Position numbers and translations under genes: made by a program
Part shown: piece by piece, positions 22,336 to 34,254 of the stretch
Numbering within the stretch: the first letter of the stretch is position 1
Layout of the letters: each line of letters begins with the position of its first letter
Notes under the pieces: generated by a model
Databases searched by the model: none
Told to the model about the DNA's origin: nothing
Seen by the model: only the letters and a program-made list of their open reading frames with translations
NCBI RefSeq assembly: GCF_000368965.1
Contig: NZ_KB849780.1
Location: forward strand, 2,428,340 to 2,492,339
Origin: Acinetobacter calcoaceticus DSM 30006 = CIP 81.8
GTDB taxonomy: Bacteria; Pseudomonadota; Gammaproteobacteria; Pseudomonadales; Moraxellaceae
Reading direction: 5' to 3'
DNA: 64,000 nucleotides

Positions 22336-22432
22336 TATCTGGTCAAAATGTTGTTTGTTTGCAAAAATACAATCTTTCTCCATATTTTATGCCTATAGTA
22401 CCTATTTGCTTTATTTGATGTTGTTTGTAGTT

Positions 22433-23029
22433 ATGAAAAAAATTTTACAAGGTGCATTTCTTCCTTTTGTAATTTTTGCCTCAGGCATGCTTTTACTCGG
22501 GTGTGATCAGGCACAAGACCATGCTACTGAACAAGAAAATACTGAAATAACCGAACAGGCATCTGATCAAACTATTGAACGACAAGAGTCAGATATTGCT
22601 CCGAGTCAAACCGAATTTAAAAGCGGCAATATTTTTTATATGGTTCGAGATGCTGCTAATTTACAGCTTAAAGCTGGAGATTATGTTGAACAACTGAAAG
22701 ACACTCAACTTGACGTTGAACAAGCTATTCAAGATAAAAATCAAAATGAATTAAAAACAACTGTTTCAACTTTAAAACAGCAATTACAAGGTTTAAATCA
22801 AGCTCTTCTCACCTTAGATATCAAAAGTCAGGAAATTGAGAATATTCGCCAAAGTTTATTACATGCCAATCAAAAAGCTCTAAGCATGCCTTTACTAAAT
22901 GGGAAATTAGATCAAATCAATTTTGACCAGATTGAAAAACAGCTGAATACCATTCAAATGGATATGGTTAAACTCGCAGCTATGATTATGGCTGGAGATG
23001 AAAAACCTGATCCAAAAACTGATTCTTAA
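22433..23029 (+). CDS. Hypothetical lipoprotein
   Basis: A 198-residue protein that begins MKKILQGAFLPFVIFASG and contains a clear lipobox (LLLGC) at about residues 21-25, so it is probably a lipoprotein. The mature part is Gln/Asp/Glu-rich and mostly helical, with likely coiled-coil segments at about 90-190. I chose the Met at 22433 because only this start gives a normal lipoprotein signal; an open frame extends back to 22355. No known domain is recognised. A terminator lies just downstream. Confidence 0.68.
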   Translation: MKKILQGAFLPFVIFASGMLLLGCDQAQDHATEQENTEITEQASDQTIERQESDIAPSQTEFKSGNIFYMVRDAANLQLKAGDYVEQLKDTQLDVEQAIQDKNQNELKTTVSTLKQQLQGLNQALLTLDIKSQEIENIRQSLLHANQKALSMPLLNGKLDQINFDQIEKQLNTIQMDMVKLAAMIMAGDEKPDPKTDS

Positions 23030-23048
23030 GTTATATCCAAATAATAAA

Positions 23049-23070
23049 AAAGCCACCTTACGGTGGCTTT
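23049..23070. terminator. Shared terminator between the lipoprotein gene and atpC
   Basis: A nine-base stem (23049-23057 with 23062-23070) with loop TTAC. T-rich flanks are present on both strands, so it could end both convergent transcripts, including the atp operon. Confidence 0.85.
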
Positions 23071-23091
23071 TCTTGATGAACACTACACAAA

Positions 23092-23511
23092 TTATAATGC
23101 GCGGTTCTTCATCTTACGGATAGTTTCAAGCTGACCTGAAATCTCTGATAGAGATGCCAATGCAGCAGCTGAGTCCAAATCACTCTTTTGGTTCGCAAGC
23201 AATTGTTCAGCATTTTTACGTGCTTCTAAAATTGCAGCTTCATCCAAGTTGTCAGCACGGATTGCAGTATCTGCAAGAACCGTTACAACATGAGGTTGAA
23301 CTTCTAAAACACCGCCAGATACATAGACGATTTCTTCTGTACCATTTTCCAACTGAACACGAATCGGGCCCGGTTGAAGCAAAGTCACAAGTGGTGCGTG
23401 TCCTGGCAAAATACCAAGTTCACCACCTGCGCCTTTCGCGATTAACATCGTTACTGCGCCAGAGTAAATAGACTCTTTAACACTTACGACATCACATTGC
23501 ATAGTCGCCAT
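23092..23511 (-). CDS. atpC: ATP synthase F1 epsilon subunit
   Basis: Epsilon subunit of 139 residues, part of the F1 central stalk with gamma and an internal inhibitor of ATP hydrolysis. The N-terminal beta-sandwich (MATMQCDVVSVKESIYSG, ILPGHAPLVTLLQPGPIRV) and the C-terminal two-helix region (about 90-139) are both present. It is the last gene of the atp operon, 17 bp after atpD, and is followed by a terminator. Confidence 0.96.
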   Translation of the reverse strand: MATMQCDVVSVKESIYSGAVTMLIAKGAGGELGILPGHAPLVTLLQPGPIRVQLENGTEEIVYVSGGVLEVQPHVVTVLADTAIRADNLDEAAILEARKNAEQLLANQKSDLDSAAALASLSEISGQLETIRKMKNRAL

Positions 23512-23528
23512 GAGATGATCTCCTTAAA

Positions 23529-24938
<1,410 letters not shown>

Positions 24939-24953
24939 TCAAACTTAATAATG

Positions 24954-25823
24954 TTAAACGGCAGCGGCACCGCCAACGATCTCAGAAATTTCCTGAGTAA
25001 TCGCGGCTTGACGCAGCTTGTTGTAAATGAGTTGTAGGTCTTTAATCAGTTGTCCTGCGTTGTCTGTCGCTGCTTTCATCGCGACCATACGAGCTGACTG
25101 CTCACATGCAACGTTTTCAATCACACCTTGATAAACCATAGACTCGATATAGCGAACCAACAAACCATTTAACAATTGTTCTGCTTCTGGTTCGTAGATA
25201 TAGTCCCAACCATAAGTACGGTTGAGATCATCGCCTTCTTCTGCTGGTGCTAAAGGAACAAGTTGTTCTACTTTAGGCTGCTGAGTCATTGCATTAATGA
25301 AGCCATTTGATACGAGGTAGATACGATCTAATTCGCCCTTATCAAATGCATCAAGCATAACTTGGACTGAGCCAGTTAACTGTTCCAAACTCGGCGCATC
25401 GCCAAGTTGGGTAGTTGCACCAAGCACTTTACCGCCGTAATTCTTAAAAAACGAAACCGCTTTTTGACCAATTAAAGCAAATTCAACTTCAATTGACTGC
25501 TGTTGTTGTGCTTTGACATGCTGCACAACTTTCTTGAACAAGTTAATGTTCAAGCCACCGGCCAAACCACGATCTGAAGACACTACGATATAGCCAACAC
25601 GCTTAACTGGGCGGTCAACCATATAACGGTGTTTGTATTCAGGGTTTGCTTGGACTAAGTGAGCAATTACACGGCGCATATTATCGGCATACGGACGGCC
25701 CTGAGCCATGCGCTCTTGCGCACGACGCATTTTAGAAGCAGCTACCATTTGCATCGCGCGAGTAATCTTTTGCGTGCTCTTGATACTAGCTACTTTGGCG
25801 CGAATTTCTTTTAAATTTGCCAT
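24954..25823 (-). CDS. atpG: ATP synthase F1 gamma subunit
   Basis: The gamma subunit (289 residues) forms the rotating central shaft that drives conformational change in the three beta subunits. The conserved N-terminal helix ([21 protein letters not shown] then [15 protein letters not shown]) and the C-terminal helix ([18 protein letters not shown]) are both intact. It lies between atpA and atpD, as expected. Confidence 0.97.
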   Translation of the reverse strand: MANLKEIRAKVASIKSTQKITRAMQMVAASKMRRAQERMAQGRPYADNMRRVIAHLVQANPEYKHRYMVDRPVKRVGYIVVSSDRGLAGGLNINLFKKVVQHVKAQQQQSIEVEFALIGQKAVSFFKNYGGKVLGATTQLGDAPSLEQLTGSVQVMLDAFDKGELDRIYLVSNGFINAMTQQPKVEQLVPLAPAEEGDDLNRTYGWDYIYEPEAEQLLNGLLVRYIESMVYQGVIENVACEQSARMVAMKAATDNAGQLIKDLQLIYNKLRQAAITQEISEIVGGAAAV

Positions 25824-25900
25824 ACGCTTAACCTAGTATTCGAAAGCCCTTTCGAGCTTCCGAAGGTTGATCCGTGAACCAAACTTAACTAAAACTAAAC

Positions 25901-27445
25901 TTAGTAAGTTTGAGTCGCTTTAAAGCTTTCAATACCTGCTTTGATTGCTGCTTCGATGTCTTTGTTGTAATCACCAGTTTCATCGATTTGTTTCATCAAC
26001 GGAGCATATTCTGAGCGGAAGTAAGAGATTAACGCAGCATCAAAGTCTACGATTTTCTTAACTTCTACGTCAGACATATAGCCTTCGTTAGATGCATAAA
26101 CAGAAACAGCTTGGTCAGCAATTGAGTAAGGAGCGTATTGCTTTTGCTTCATTAACTCAGTTACACGTTGACCATGTTCAAGTTGCTTACGAGTTGCTTC
26201 GTCAAGGTCAGAAGCGAACTGAGCAAACGCAGCCAATTCACGGTATTGTGCTAAAGCAGTACGGATACCACCAGACAATTTTTTGATGATCTTAGTTTGA
26301 GCAGAACCACCAACACGAGATACAGAGATACCCGCGTTCACAGCAGGACGAATACCTGCGTTGAATAATGATGTTTCTAAGAAGATCTGACCGTCAGTAA
26401 TCGAAATTACGTTCGTTGGTACGAATGCAGATACGTCACCTGCTTGAGTTTCAATAATTGGCAATGCAGTTAAAGAACCGGTTTTACCAGTTACTGCGCC
26501 ATTAGTGAATTTCTCAACGTAGTCAGCAGATACACGAGAAGCACGCTCAAGAAGACGTGAGTGAAGATAGAATACGTCACCCGGATACGCTTCACGACCT
26601 GGTGGACGACGTAAAAGTAATGAAATTTGACGGTAAGCAACAGCTTGCTTAGACAAATCATCATAAATAATAAGAGCGTCTTCACCGCGGTCACGGAAGT
26701 ATTCACCCATTGTACAGCCAGAATACGGAGCTAAGTACTGCATTGCAGCAGGATCAGCAGCCGCAGCAGCGACAACAGTTGTATACGCCATAGCGCCAGT
26801 TTCTTCTAGCTTACGTACAACGTTTGCAATTGTTGATTGTTTTTGACCAATCGCAACGTATACACATTTAATGCCAGAATTTTTCTGAGCGATAATCGCA
26901 TCGATCGCCATCGCTGTTTTACCAGTTTGACGGTCACCAATAATCAACTCACGCTGACCACGACCCACAGGAATCATGGTATCAACTGATTTATAACCAG
27001 TTTGAACAGGTTCGTCTACAGACTGACGCCAAATTACGCCTGGTGCTACTTTTTCAACAGCATCAGTTAATTTTGCATCAATTGGGCCTTTACCATCAAT
27101 TGGGTTACCCAAAGCGTCGACAACACGGCCAAGAAGTTCCGGACCAACTGGAACTTCAAGTACACGACCTGTACAACGAGCTTTTTGACCTTCTTGAAGG
27201 CTTAAGTAGTTACCTAAGACAACGGCACCCACTGAATCCTGTTCTAGGTTCAGTGCCATACCAAATAAGCCGCCGTCAAATTCGATCATTTCACCGTACA
27301 TTGCATCAGCAAGACCGTGAATGCGCACGATACCGTCGGATACCATAACAATGGTACCTTCGTTTTTAGCGGTCGCGCTGGTGTCCAGATCGCTGATACG
27401 CTGTTTAATGAGCGCACTGATCTCGGATGGATTCAGTTGTTGCAT
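25901..27445 (-). CDS. atpA: ATP synthase F1 alpha subunit
   Basis: The alpha subunit (514 residues) carries the non-catalytic nucleotide sites of F1. The Walker A motif is GDRQTGKT near residue 170; the [17 protein letters not shown] start is the typical alpha N-terminus, which contacts the delta subunit. An open frame reaches back to 27460 (five extra residues), but the Met at 27445 matches the family. The C-terminal domain is complete (about 380-514). Co-transcribed with the other atp genes. Confidence 0.97.
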   Translation of the reverse strand: MQQLNPSEISALIKQRISDLDTSATAKNEGTIVMVSDGIVRIHGLADAMYGEMIEFDGGLFGMALNLEQDSVGAVVLGNYLSLQEGQKARCTGRVLEVPVGPELLGRVVDALGNPIDGKGPIDAKLTDAVEKVAPGVIWRQSVDEPVQTGYKSVDTMIPVGRGQRELIIGDRQTGKTAMAIDAIIAQKNSGIKCVYVAIGQKQSTIANVVRKLEETGAMAYTTVVAAAAADPAAMQYLAPYSGCTMGEYFRDRGEDALIIYDDLSKQAVAYRQISLLLRRPPGREAYPGDVFYLHSRLLERASRVSADYVEKFTNGAVTGKTGSLTALPIIETQAGDVSAFVPTNVISITDGQIFLETSLFNAGIRPAVNAGISVSRVGGSAQTKIIKKLSGGIRTALAQYRELAAFAQFASDLDEATRKQLEHGQRVTELMKQKQYAPYSIADQAVSVYASNEGYMSDVEVKKIVDFDAALISYFRSEYAPLMKQIDETGDYNKDIEAAIKAGIESFKATQTY

Positions 27446-27491
27446 TGCGCTATTCCTCAATCTTTTAATAGTTCAGTCTTCATCATTTGCA

Positions 27492-28028
27492 TTATGCAAG
27501 AAGACGAGTACGCATTTTTTCAAGCTTGTTAAGCGCAGAATCATCTATCACTTGATCGCCTGCACGAATCACAACACCTGCAATAAGCTCAGGTTTAACT
27601 TCAACTGAAACAGTTACAGTACTGTTAAAACGCTTTTCTAAAGCAGATTTCAACAATTGCTCTTGTTCAGCAGTTAATGGGAAAGCCGATTCAATCACGA
27701 CATCCACATTGTTGTTATTCTGTGATTTAAGCTGTTCATATTCTGCTTCAATTTCAGGTAACAACATTAAACGATCGTTATCTGCAAGAAGTGTCAAAAA
27801 GTTAGACACTGCTTGAGACTGATCTTCACCTAAAACTTTAGCAAAAAGCTTCACTTGCTCCACAGGAGTAAGTTCAGGGCGATTTAAATAAGCGGAAAAT
27901 GCTTCGTCTTGCACCGCAGCACTGAGCACTTGTAACGCATTCGACCAATTGTCTGTTGCACCTTGCTCAGAAGCATAAGCAAATGCTGCTTTGGCATACG
28001 GACGTGCCAACGTCAAGAGTTCAGCCAT
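27492..28028 (-). CDS. atpH: ATP synthase F1 delta subunit
   Basis: The delta subunit (178 residues) links the F1 alpha subunits to the peripheral stalk b dimer (OSCP equivalent). The N-terminal helical domain begins [19 protein letters not shown] and the C-terminal signature [20 protein letters not shown] is present. It lies 12 bp downstream of atpF on the same strand. Confidence 0.96.
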   Translation of the reverse strand: MAELLTLARPYAKAAFAYASEQGATDNWSNALQVLSAAVQDEAFSAYLNRPELTPVEQVKLFAKVLGEDQSQAVSNFLTLLADNDRLMLLPEIEAEYEQLKSQNNNNVDVVIESAFPLTAEQEQLLKSALEKRFNSTVTVSVEVKPELIAGVVIRAGDQVIDDSALNKLEKMRTRLLA

Positions 28029-28040
28029 GATTCGCCTCTC

Positions 28041-28511
28041 TTAAAGTTTAGCAGCCAGCTGAGACAGCATGGCGTTATGAGCTTCTGCGTCAACTTGCTG
28101 GTTCAGGATTTTTTCTGCGCCAGTTACTGCCAAAGCAGCTACTTGTTGACGTAATTCTTCGCGAGCAGAATTGATTTCTTGATCAACAGCTTCTTTAGCC
28201 TGTTGACGAATACGCTCACCTTCAGCCGCAGCTTGAGTACGAGATTCTTCGATCAATTGTGCTGCACGACGGTTCGCTTGTTCGATCAATTGAGCCGCTT
28301 GTGCTTTAGCTGCATCAAGCTCTTGCTTTACTTGCGATTGTGCATCGGCAAGCTCAGCTTTCGCTTTTTCTGCTGCATTTAAGCCATCAGCAATTTTACG
28401 CTGACGCTCACTAATCGCATTGATTAGTGGTGGCCAAACAAACTTCATGCAGAATGCAACAAAGAATGCAAACGCAATCGCTTGACCAATCAATGTGAGG
28501 TTGATATTCAT
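28041..28511 (-). CDS. atpF: ATP synthase Fo b subunit
   Basis: The b subunit (156 residues) forms the peripheral stalk dimer. One N-terminal membrane helix (about 5-25) precedes a long Ala/Gln/Glu-rich helix that predicts a right-handed coiled coil through most of residues 35-145. It is the expected single b gene of non-photosynthetic bacteria, placed between atpE and atpH. Confidence 0.96.
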   Translation of the reverse strand: MNINLTLIGQAIAFAFFVAFCMKFVWPPLINAISERQRKIADGLNAAEKAKAELADAQSQVKQELDAAKAQAAQLIEQANRRAAQLIEESRTQAAAEGERIRQQAKEAVDQEINSAREELRQQVAALAVTGAEKILNQQVDAEAHNAMLSQLAAKL

Positions 28512-28549
28512 TGCAATTCCTCAAATAGTGGATTTAGGAATTAAGATGA

Positions 28550-28828
<279 letters not shown>

Positions 28829-28879
28829 TTAAATTAAAAAAATTCAGCCCAACCATCGTTTGATAGTTAGGCAATACCA

Positions 28880-29758
<879 letters not shown>

Positions 29759-29859
29759 TCACACCTGGTCAATGTCAATTACTAAAAAGAAGGGTTACGA
29801 ACATCGGCGTACTGTCGATATCTCGCCACCCTCCAAAAAATCTTCAATTCTTCTTGTTT

Positions 29860-30258
29860 CTACACCCGTTTTTCTAGACGTGACACCCAAAATGGAGCGA
29901 CCCACGACATTGCCTGAACGAGAATAAAACCAAACAGCAATGCTAACGGTGATAAAGGTTTAACATTGCTCAAAATCAAAATAAATCCAACGATCATGAT
30001 TGCAAATTTGCCTAACATGCCCCTATACATGTTAGACAGCACTTGTTTTGATGCTCTCGCACCTGCTGTTCTGAAGGATTGCCACGAGAAATAACTCATA
30101 GCAAGCCAGCAAACCAGTGCACCAAGTGCCGCACTTAATGCTGCTGTCATGTCTTTTATGCTCCACGCCACGAGGGCGGAAACAGGGATCATACATGCTT
30201 GTAAGAAGACCAAAGCTTTTGCTAATCGTCGGTCAATCAAGCGACTAGTTCGGCTCAT
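29860..30258 (-). CDS. atpI: ATP synthase protein I
   Basis: A 132-residue protein with four membrane helices, encoded first in the operon. AtpI is thought to help c-ring assembly or magnesium handling and is not part of the final enzyme. The family is poorly conserved in sequence; its identity rests on the helix pattern, the length and the position upstream of atpB. The start is ATG at the complement of 30256-30258, preceded by the atp promoter at 30323-30351. Confidence 0.88.
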   Translation of the reverse strand: MSRTSRLIDRRLAKALVFLQACMIPVSALVAWSIKDMTAALSAALGALVCWLAMSYFSWQSFRTAGARASKQVLSNMYRGMLGKFAIMIVGFILILSNVKPLSPLALLFGFILVQAMSWVAPFWVSRLEKRV

Positions 30259-30322
30259 TATTTATCCACTCACAGCATAAATGCTTGACAAGTTTAGCTG
30301 ATGATCGCTTTTAATCGCAGGC

Positions 30323-30351
30323 ATTATAGAGTTACACCCCTGAACATGCAA
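30323..30351 (-). promoter_or_regulatory. Promoter of the atp operon
   Basis: On the minus strand TTGCAT (complement of 30346-30351), a 17-bp spacer and a perfect TATAAT (complement of 30323-30328). It faces atpI and predicts a leader of about 60 bases. Confidence 0.78.
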
Positions 30352-30357
30352 TCTTTT

Positions 30358-30410
30358 CCCGACTTTAGTCGGGGTTTTTCATGACCGGTGGTGCTGACGC
30401 TACAGTCAGC
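30358..30410. repeat. Two hairpins between znuA and the atp promoter
   Basis: Inverted repeats 30358-30363 with 30368-30373, and 30393-30398 with 30405-30410. Each is followed by T residues on the plus strand, opposite to the flanking genes. They may act as boundaries between znuA and the atp operon, but their terminator polarity is reversed. Confidence 0.5.
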
Positions 30411-30428
30411 CTTTGTTTATTTTTTATC

Positions 30429-31268
30429 TTACTTTTGCGTACTTAATACACATTTATCTGTTTTTATAGCCAGTTTCTTCCATGCAGTGACGAAATCATC
30501 CTCGTTATTCATGCTCTCGTCTACTGGTTGAAAAGTAATGTTACCTAATTTTTGATACTGACTTTTAGTAGTAAAACTTTCTGCGAGCAAACACATCTGA
30601 TTTTTCGGTCGATTATCATTAAGATACTTAATTTGAGCTGCTGTTGGTGCAACATGCGGATCATCTGTCAAAGCACCTGCGAACTTTAAGTTTAACGAGC
30701 GCTCTAAATATTGATAGGCATCATGATATGACCAATATGGCTTACCATTACTTGTACTATCGTAAACTTGTGCAGCCTGAAACATCTTACGGGCAAACAT
30801 ATTGGCATTATTCCAATATTTAGCCTTATTTTCAGGATGCTGCTGAGAACGTAAAGCAGCGATAAAGAAACCGATTCGAACTGCATTGTTTGGTTCTAAC
30901 CACACATGGGTGTCTACTGTATTAGGTAAAGCCACGCCGCGTGTACTACGCAGGGGTAAAACAGAAACTATGCCACTATCTAATAAGGCAATCGCTTTTT
31001 TATTATTACCTAACAATTTATTTAGAGGTGCTTCATGAGCCTTACCCAACCAGATCACTAAAGATGCATCATTAATTGCTTTACGGTGAGCCGGAGTCAA
31101 CTGTACGTCATGACCTGTCTGACCTTTAAGCAAAAGCTGAGGTTCTTCAACACCCTGAGTGATTTCTTTTGCAATCAGATAAATCGGGTGTGTAGAAACC
31201 ACCAAACCCTGACTCCACCCTAACGTACTCAAAAGCGAGAACATACTGAAAACAAAAAAACGGAACAT
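30429..31268 (-). CDS. znuA: Zinc ABC transporter substrate-binding protein
   Basis: A periplasmic zinc-binding protein of 279 residues (cluster A-I family). The N-terminal signal peptide ends near residue 20 (TLGWSQG). Likely zinc-ligand histidines lie in VSTHPIYLIAKEI, GHDVQLTPAH and the DTHVWLEPNN segment. It lacks the long His/Asp-rich loop of many ZnuA proteins, which explains its shortness. It is divergent from zur-znuC-znuB across a palindromic Zur box, so it should be repressed by zinc-bound Zur. Confidence 0.9.
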   Translation of the reverse strand: MFRFFVFSMFSLLSTLGWSQGLVVSTHPIYLIAKEITQGVEEPQLLLKGQTGHDVQLTPAHRKAINDASLVIWLGKAHEAPLNKLLGNNKKAIALLDSGIVSVLPLRSTRGVALPNTVDTHVWLEPNNAVRIGFFIAALRSQQHPENKAKYWNNANMFARKMFQAAQVYDSTSNGKPYWSYHDAYQYLERSLNLKFAGALTDDPHVAPTAAQIKYLNDNRPKNQMCLLAESFTTKSQYQKLGNITFQPVDESMNNEDDFVTAWKKLAIKTDKCVLSTQK

Positions 31269-31300
31269 GCTAGACCATCAATTTAAATTAGCTCGAAGCA

Positions 31301-31315
31301 TGTTATAATATAACA
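31301..31315. promoter_or_regulatory. Zur box between znuA and zur-znuCB
   Basis: TGTTATAATATAACA is a perfect 15-bp palindrome that matches the core of the gammaproteobacterial Zur consensus. It lies between the divergent znuA and zur genes, so it could control both transcripts. Confidence 0.85.
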
Positions 31316-31395
31316 AAGTTACAAAAATACCTAAGATTAATCGAATGAAGCATCGCTTCATGCTAATATTCCGTTAAAAATTCGAGGTTATTTCT

Positions 31396-31893
31396 ATGAG
31401 TTCCTGCTCGCATGAACATCATGATTCTTTGCATGGTGTGCATGATCACCATAATGTCGCAAACCGTTTAGCTGAAGCAGAAAATTTATGTTCTGCGACT
31501 GGCGCACGACTTACGCCTTTGCGCAAAGAAGTTTTGGAACTCATTTTAAATGCTTCGGGTCCAATGGGTGCATATGACTTACTCGCACGTATAAAAAGTC
31601 AAACCGATCGCCCGGCTGCTCCTCCAACTGTATATAGAACTTTAGATTTTTTATTAGAAAAAGGTTTGATCCATCGCCTAACTTCTATTAATGCCTATAT
31701 TCCCTGTTGCCACCCTCGAGAAGGCCATCAAGCAGCATTCTTGATTTGTACCGAATGCCACATGGTTAAAGAAGCCTCTTCTCAAGGCTTAACTCACCAG
31801 CTGGACCAACTTGCAGCGTCAGATGAGTTCGTGGCTCAACACAGCATTATTGAAATTTCGGGGAAATGCCAACAGTGCCGCACAACTCCTTAA
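31396..31893 (+). CDS. zur: Zinc uptake regulator Zur
   Basis: A 165-residue Fur-family repressor. The N-terminus is His-rich (SCSHEHHDSLHGVHDHH). The winged helix (about 40-100) contains APPTVYRTLDFLLEKGLIHR. The regulatory zinc site is in CCHPREGHQ, and the structural-site cysteines are in ICTECHMV and GKCQQCR. It is first in the zur-znuC-znuB operon, so expression is likely autoregulated via the box at 31301-31315. The metal site and neighbours both indicate zinc rather than iron. Confidence 0.94.
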   Translation: MSSCSHEHHDSLHGVHDHHNVANRLAEAENLCSATGARLTPLRKEVLELILNASGPMGAYDLLARIKSQTDRPAAPPTVYRTLDFLLEKGLIHRLTSINAYIPCCHPREGHQAAFLICTECHMVKEASSQGLTHQLDQLAASDEFVAQHSIIEISGKCQQCRTTP

Positions 31894-32654
31894 ATCCTGT
31901 ATTAATTCAGCTTGAGCAGGTTTCTGTTCATCGCGATAATCGGGATATTTTAAAAAAAGTTGATTTTGCTCTACATCAAAATGAAATTGTGTCTTTGATT
32001 GGTCCCAATGGTGCAGGTAAATCAACACTTATTAAAGTTTTACTCGGTATTCTCCAGCCGAGTAGTGGCCGAATTATCCATCATAAAAAACTTAAAATGG
32101 CTTATGTGCCACAAAAGTTCAATCCTTCACATAGCTTACCTTTGCGCGTTCAGGATTTACTTGATTTAGAAAAATGCAACCCTGCCCTGCGTCAGGAAAT
32201 TATTCAAGACACAGGTATTTCCAAATTACAACAATCAAAAGTACAACAACTTTCCGGTGGGGAGCGTCAGCGGGTACTACTAGCACGAGCACTACTTCGC
32301 CAGCCAGATATTTTAGTTCTTGATGAACCGATGCAAGGCTTAGATATTCAGTCTGAGGCTGAACTTTATGAGTATGTCCGCAGTTTGCCGGAACGATATA
32401 ACTGTGCAATTTTAATTGTTTCCCATGACTTACAATGGGTGATGGAAGGAACACACCGTGTAGTGTGTTTAAATAAACATATTTGCTGTAGTGGACTACC
32501 CGAGAACATTCAACAACATCCTGAATATCAGGCTATATTTGGAACTCAACGGGTTTTCTATCAACATCATCATGATCACTGTGCTCACGGTGATGCTGCA
32601 CACCCCTGCCCTCATAATGACCGCCCTCACATCCACCCAGAACCGGAAGCTTAA
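31866..32654 (+). CDS. znuC: Zinc ABC transporter ATP-binding protein
   Basis: A 262-residue ABC ATPase that powers ZnuB. Walker A is GPNGAGKST near residue 45, the signature LSGGERQRVLLARALL near 133 and Walker B ILVLDEPMQGLD near 155, followed by the H-loop VSHD. The start overlaps the end of zur by 28 bp in another frame; GGGG just upstream gives it a ribosome site. The C-terminal 40 residues are unusual: a tail with many His plus two Cys (HHHDHCAHGDAAHPCPHND) that may bind zinc. Only 3 bp separate it from znuB. Confidence 0.93.
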   Translation: MPTVPHNSLNPVLIQLEQVSVHRDNRDILKKVDFALHQNEIVSLIGPNGAGKSTLIKVLLGILQPSSGRIIHHKKLKMAYVPQKFNPSHSLPLRVQDLLDLEKCNPALRQEIIQDTGISKLQQSKVQQLSGGERQRVLLARALLRQPDILVLDEPMQGLDIQSEAELYEYVRSLPERYNCAILIVSHDLQWVMEGTHRVVCLNKHICCSGLPENIQQHPEYQAIFGTQRVFYQHHHDHCAHGDAAHPCPHNDRPHIHPEPEA

Positions 32655-32657
32655 GCC

Positions 32658-33467
32658 ATGATGGAATGGTTACAATTATTGTTGCCCGCATGGATTATGG
32701 GAACTCTGCTGGTGTTTTTGACCGCGCCTCTTGGTTGTCTAATGCTTTGGAGACGAATGTCTTTTTTCGCTGACACCATGGCACACGGCACCCTACTTGG
32801 GGTCGCTATCGCAGGTGCTTTAAGTCTTCCTCTTTGGCTTGGTGTTGCAGGCACTGCCATTTTATTAGTCGCAATTTTATGGGCGCTCCATGACAATCGC
32901 TTACCCAATGATGCTCTCTTAGCCTTATGTTCAGCGACATTACTGTGTAGTGGTTTATTGTTTATTCAACATGTTCCAAGTTTAAGACCAGAGCTGTTAA
33001 GTTACTTATTTGGTGATTTACTCAGTATTGATTGGCCTGACTTACCTGTTTTCACTTTAGTAATAGCGATATCACTCGTAATTCTTTACCGCTTTTGGCA
33101 ACCTCAAATTCAGTTTGCAATTGATCCAGACATTGCAGTCAGTGAAGGTGTTAGTGCGAACTGGCAACGTCTTATTTTCATGCTTTTATTGGCTTTATTT
33201 ACTGTCTTAGCTTTGCGTGCTGTAGGTTCTTTACTTATGGGTGCATTACTCGTAATACCTGCTTTAAGCGCTCGCTTACTAGCAAACTCACCAAAGCAAA
33301 TGGTTATTTGGGCTTTTGTATTAGCCCAGCTTGGGGTTAGTGTCGGCTTATGGTCAAGCGCAGCACTGAATATCTCTACAGGCTTGAGTATTGTTTTATG
33401 TATGGCGTTAACTTTTGCCATTATTTTTATAACTCAAAAGCTAAAAAATCAAACACAGGCGGCCTGA
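32658..33467 (+). CDS. znuB: Zinc ABC transporter permease
   Basis: A 269-residue inner-membrane permease of the ABC-3 (metal) family with about eight helices. The conserved GCLMLWRRMSFFADTMAHGTLLGVA segment and the AVGSLLMGALLVIPALSARLLA segment mark the family. Co-transcribed with znuC. Start is one of two adjacent ATGs (32658 or 32661). It ends one base from the convergent LysE-family gene, with no separate terminator. Confidence 0.94.
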   Translation: MMEWLQLLLPAWIMGTLLVFLTAPLGCLMLWRRMSFFADTMAHGTLLGVAIAGALSLPLWLGVAGTAILLVAILWALHDNRLPNDALLALCSATLLCSGLLFIQHVPSLRPELLSYLFGDLLSIDWPDLPVFTLVIAISLVILYRFWQPQIQFAIDPDIAVSEGVSANWQRLIFMLLLALFTVLALRAVGSLLMGALLVIPALSARLLANSPKQMVIWAFVLAQLGVSVGLWSSAALNISTGLSIVLCMALTFAIIFITQKLKNQTQAA

Positions 33468-33468
33468 A

Positions 33469-34095
33469 TTAGGACGCCTGATGAACTGTACTTAATAATA
33501 AAGCCGCACAGCTAAACATAACAGCAAACCCCCTATTCAAATATTTTTGCTGTTTAGGGGAACGAAGTAATCTTAGAACCTTTGATGCCAGTCCTGTATA
33601 TCCAGCCATGACAACCAAATCAATACTAATCATAGTTATAGCCATAATCAGGTACTGTATCCATTGAGGCTTACTCAAATCTAAAAACTGCGGCAGCACA
33701 GCCAATAGAAATACAATCGCTTTGGGATTACTAATATTGACCACAAAGCCATTTAGCAATAGCGCAAATACAGATTTATCTCTTTTTTCTTGTTGAATTT
33801 CTATATCTTTTATAGGTGCTGTCCATTGTAAATAAGCAAGATATAACAAGTAAATCACACCAAACCATTTCACAAACTGAAAAGCCAAAGGTGTCGTTGC
33901 AAATAAAACCCCAACACCCGCTGCCACCACCATAATTTGAAGTAGCAAAGCAATTTGTAAACCGATTGCATTCCAATAACCGTGTCTAAAGCCATAGTTT
34001 AAACCACTCGACATTGAAGCAATTGCTCCCGCACCTGGTGAGATACTAATTACCCAACAGGCCAACATATAAGCGAACCAAACTTGCAGAGACAT
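33469..34095 (-). CDS. LysE family translocator
   Basis: A 208-residue LysE/RhtB-family exporter with six predicted helices. The N-terminal ISPGAGAIASMSSGLNYGFRHG segment is the hallmark, and GFVVNISNPKAIVFLLAVLPQF matches the second conserved block. These inner-membrane proteins export amino acids or homoserine lactones; the substrate cannot be assigned. It converges with znuB with only one base between the two stop codons. Confidence 0.9.
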   Translation of the reverse strand: MSLQVWFAYMLACWVISISPGAGAIASMSSGLNYGFRHGYWNAIGLQIALLLQIMVVAAGVGVLFATTPLAFQFVKWFGVIYLLYLAYLQWTAPIKDIEIQQEKRDKSVFALLLNGFVVNISNPKAIVFLLAVLPQFLDLSKPQWIQYLIMAITMISIDLVVMAGYTGLASKVLRLLRSPKQQKYLNRGFAVMFSCAALLLSTVHQAS

Positions 34096-34254
34096 AGTGA
34101 AAAATAGACTATAAAAGTGGAATTATACTGTTTTATAAAACTATCTTGGTGAGAATTCAAACAATAAAATCAAGAAATAGACTACTAACAGCTCTGCGCA
34201 TCAGGCACAATAATTAAAACTCATATCAAATTATAATCGAGGAGATTCCTTCCA

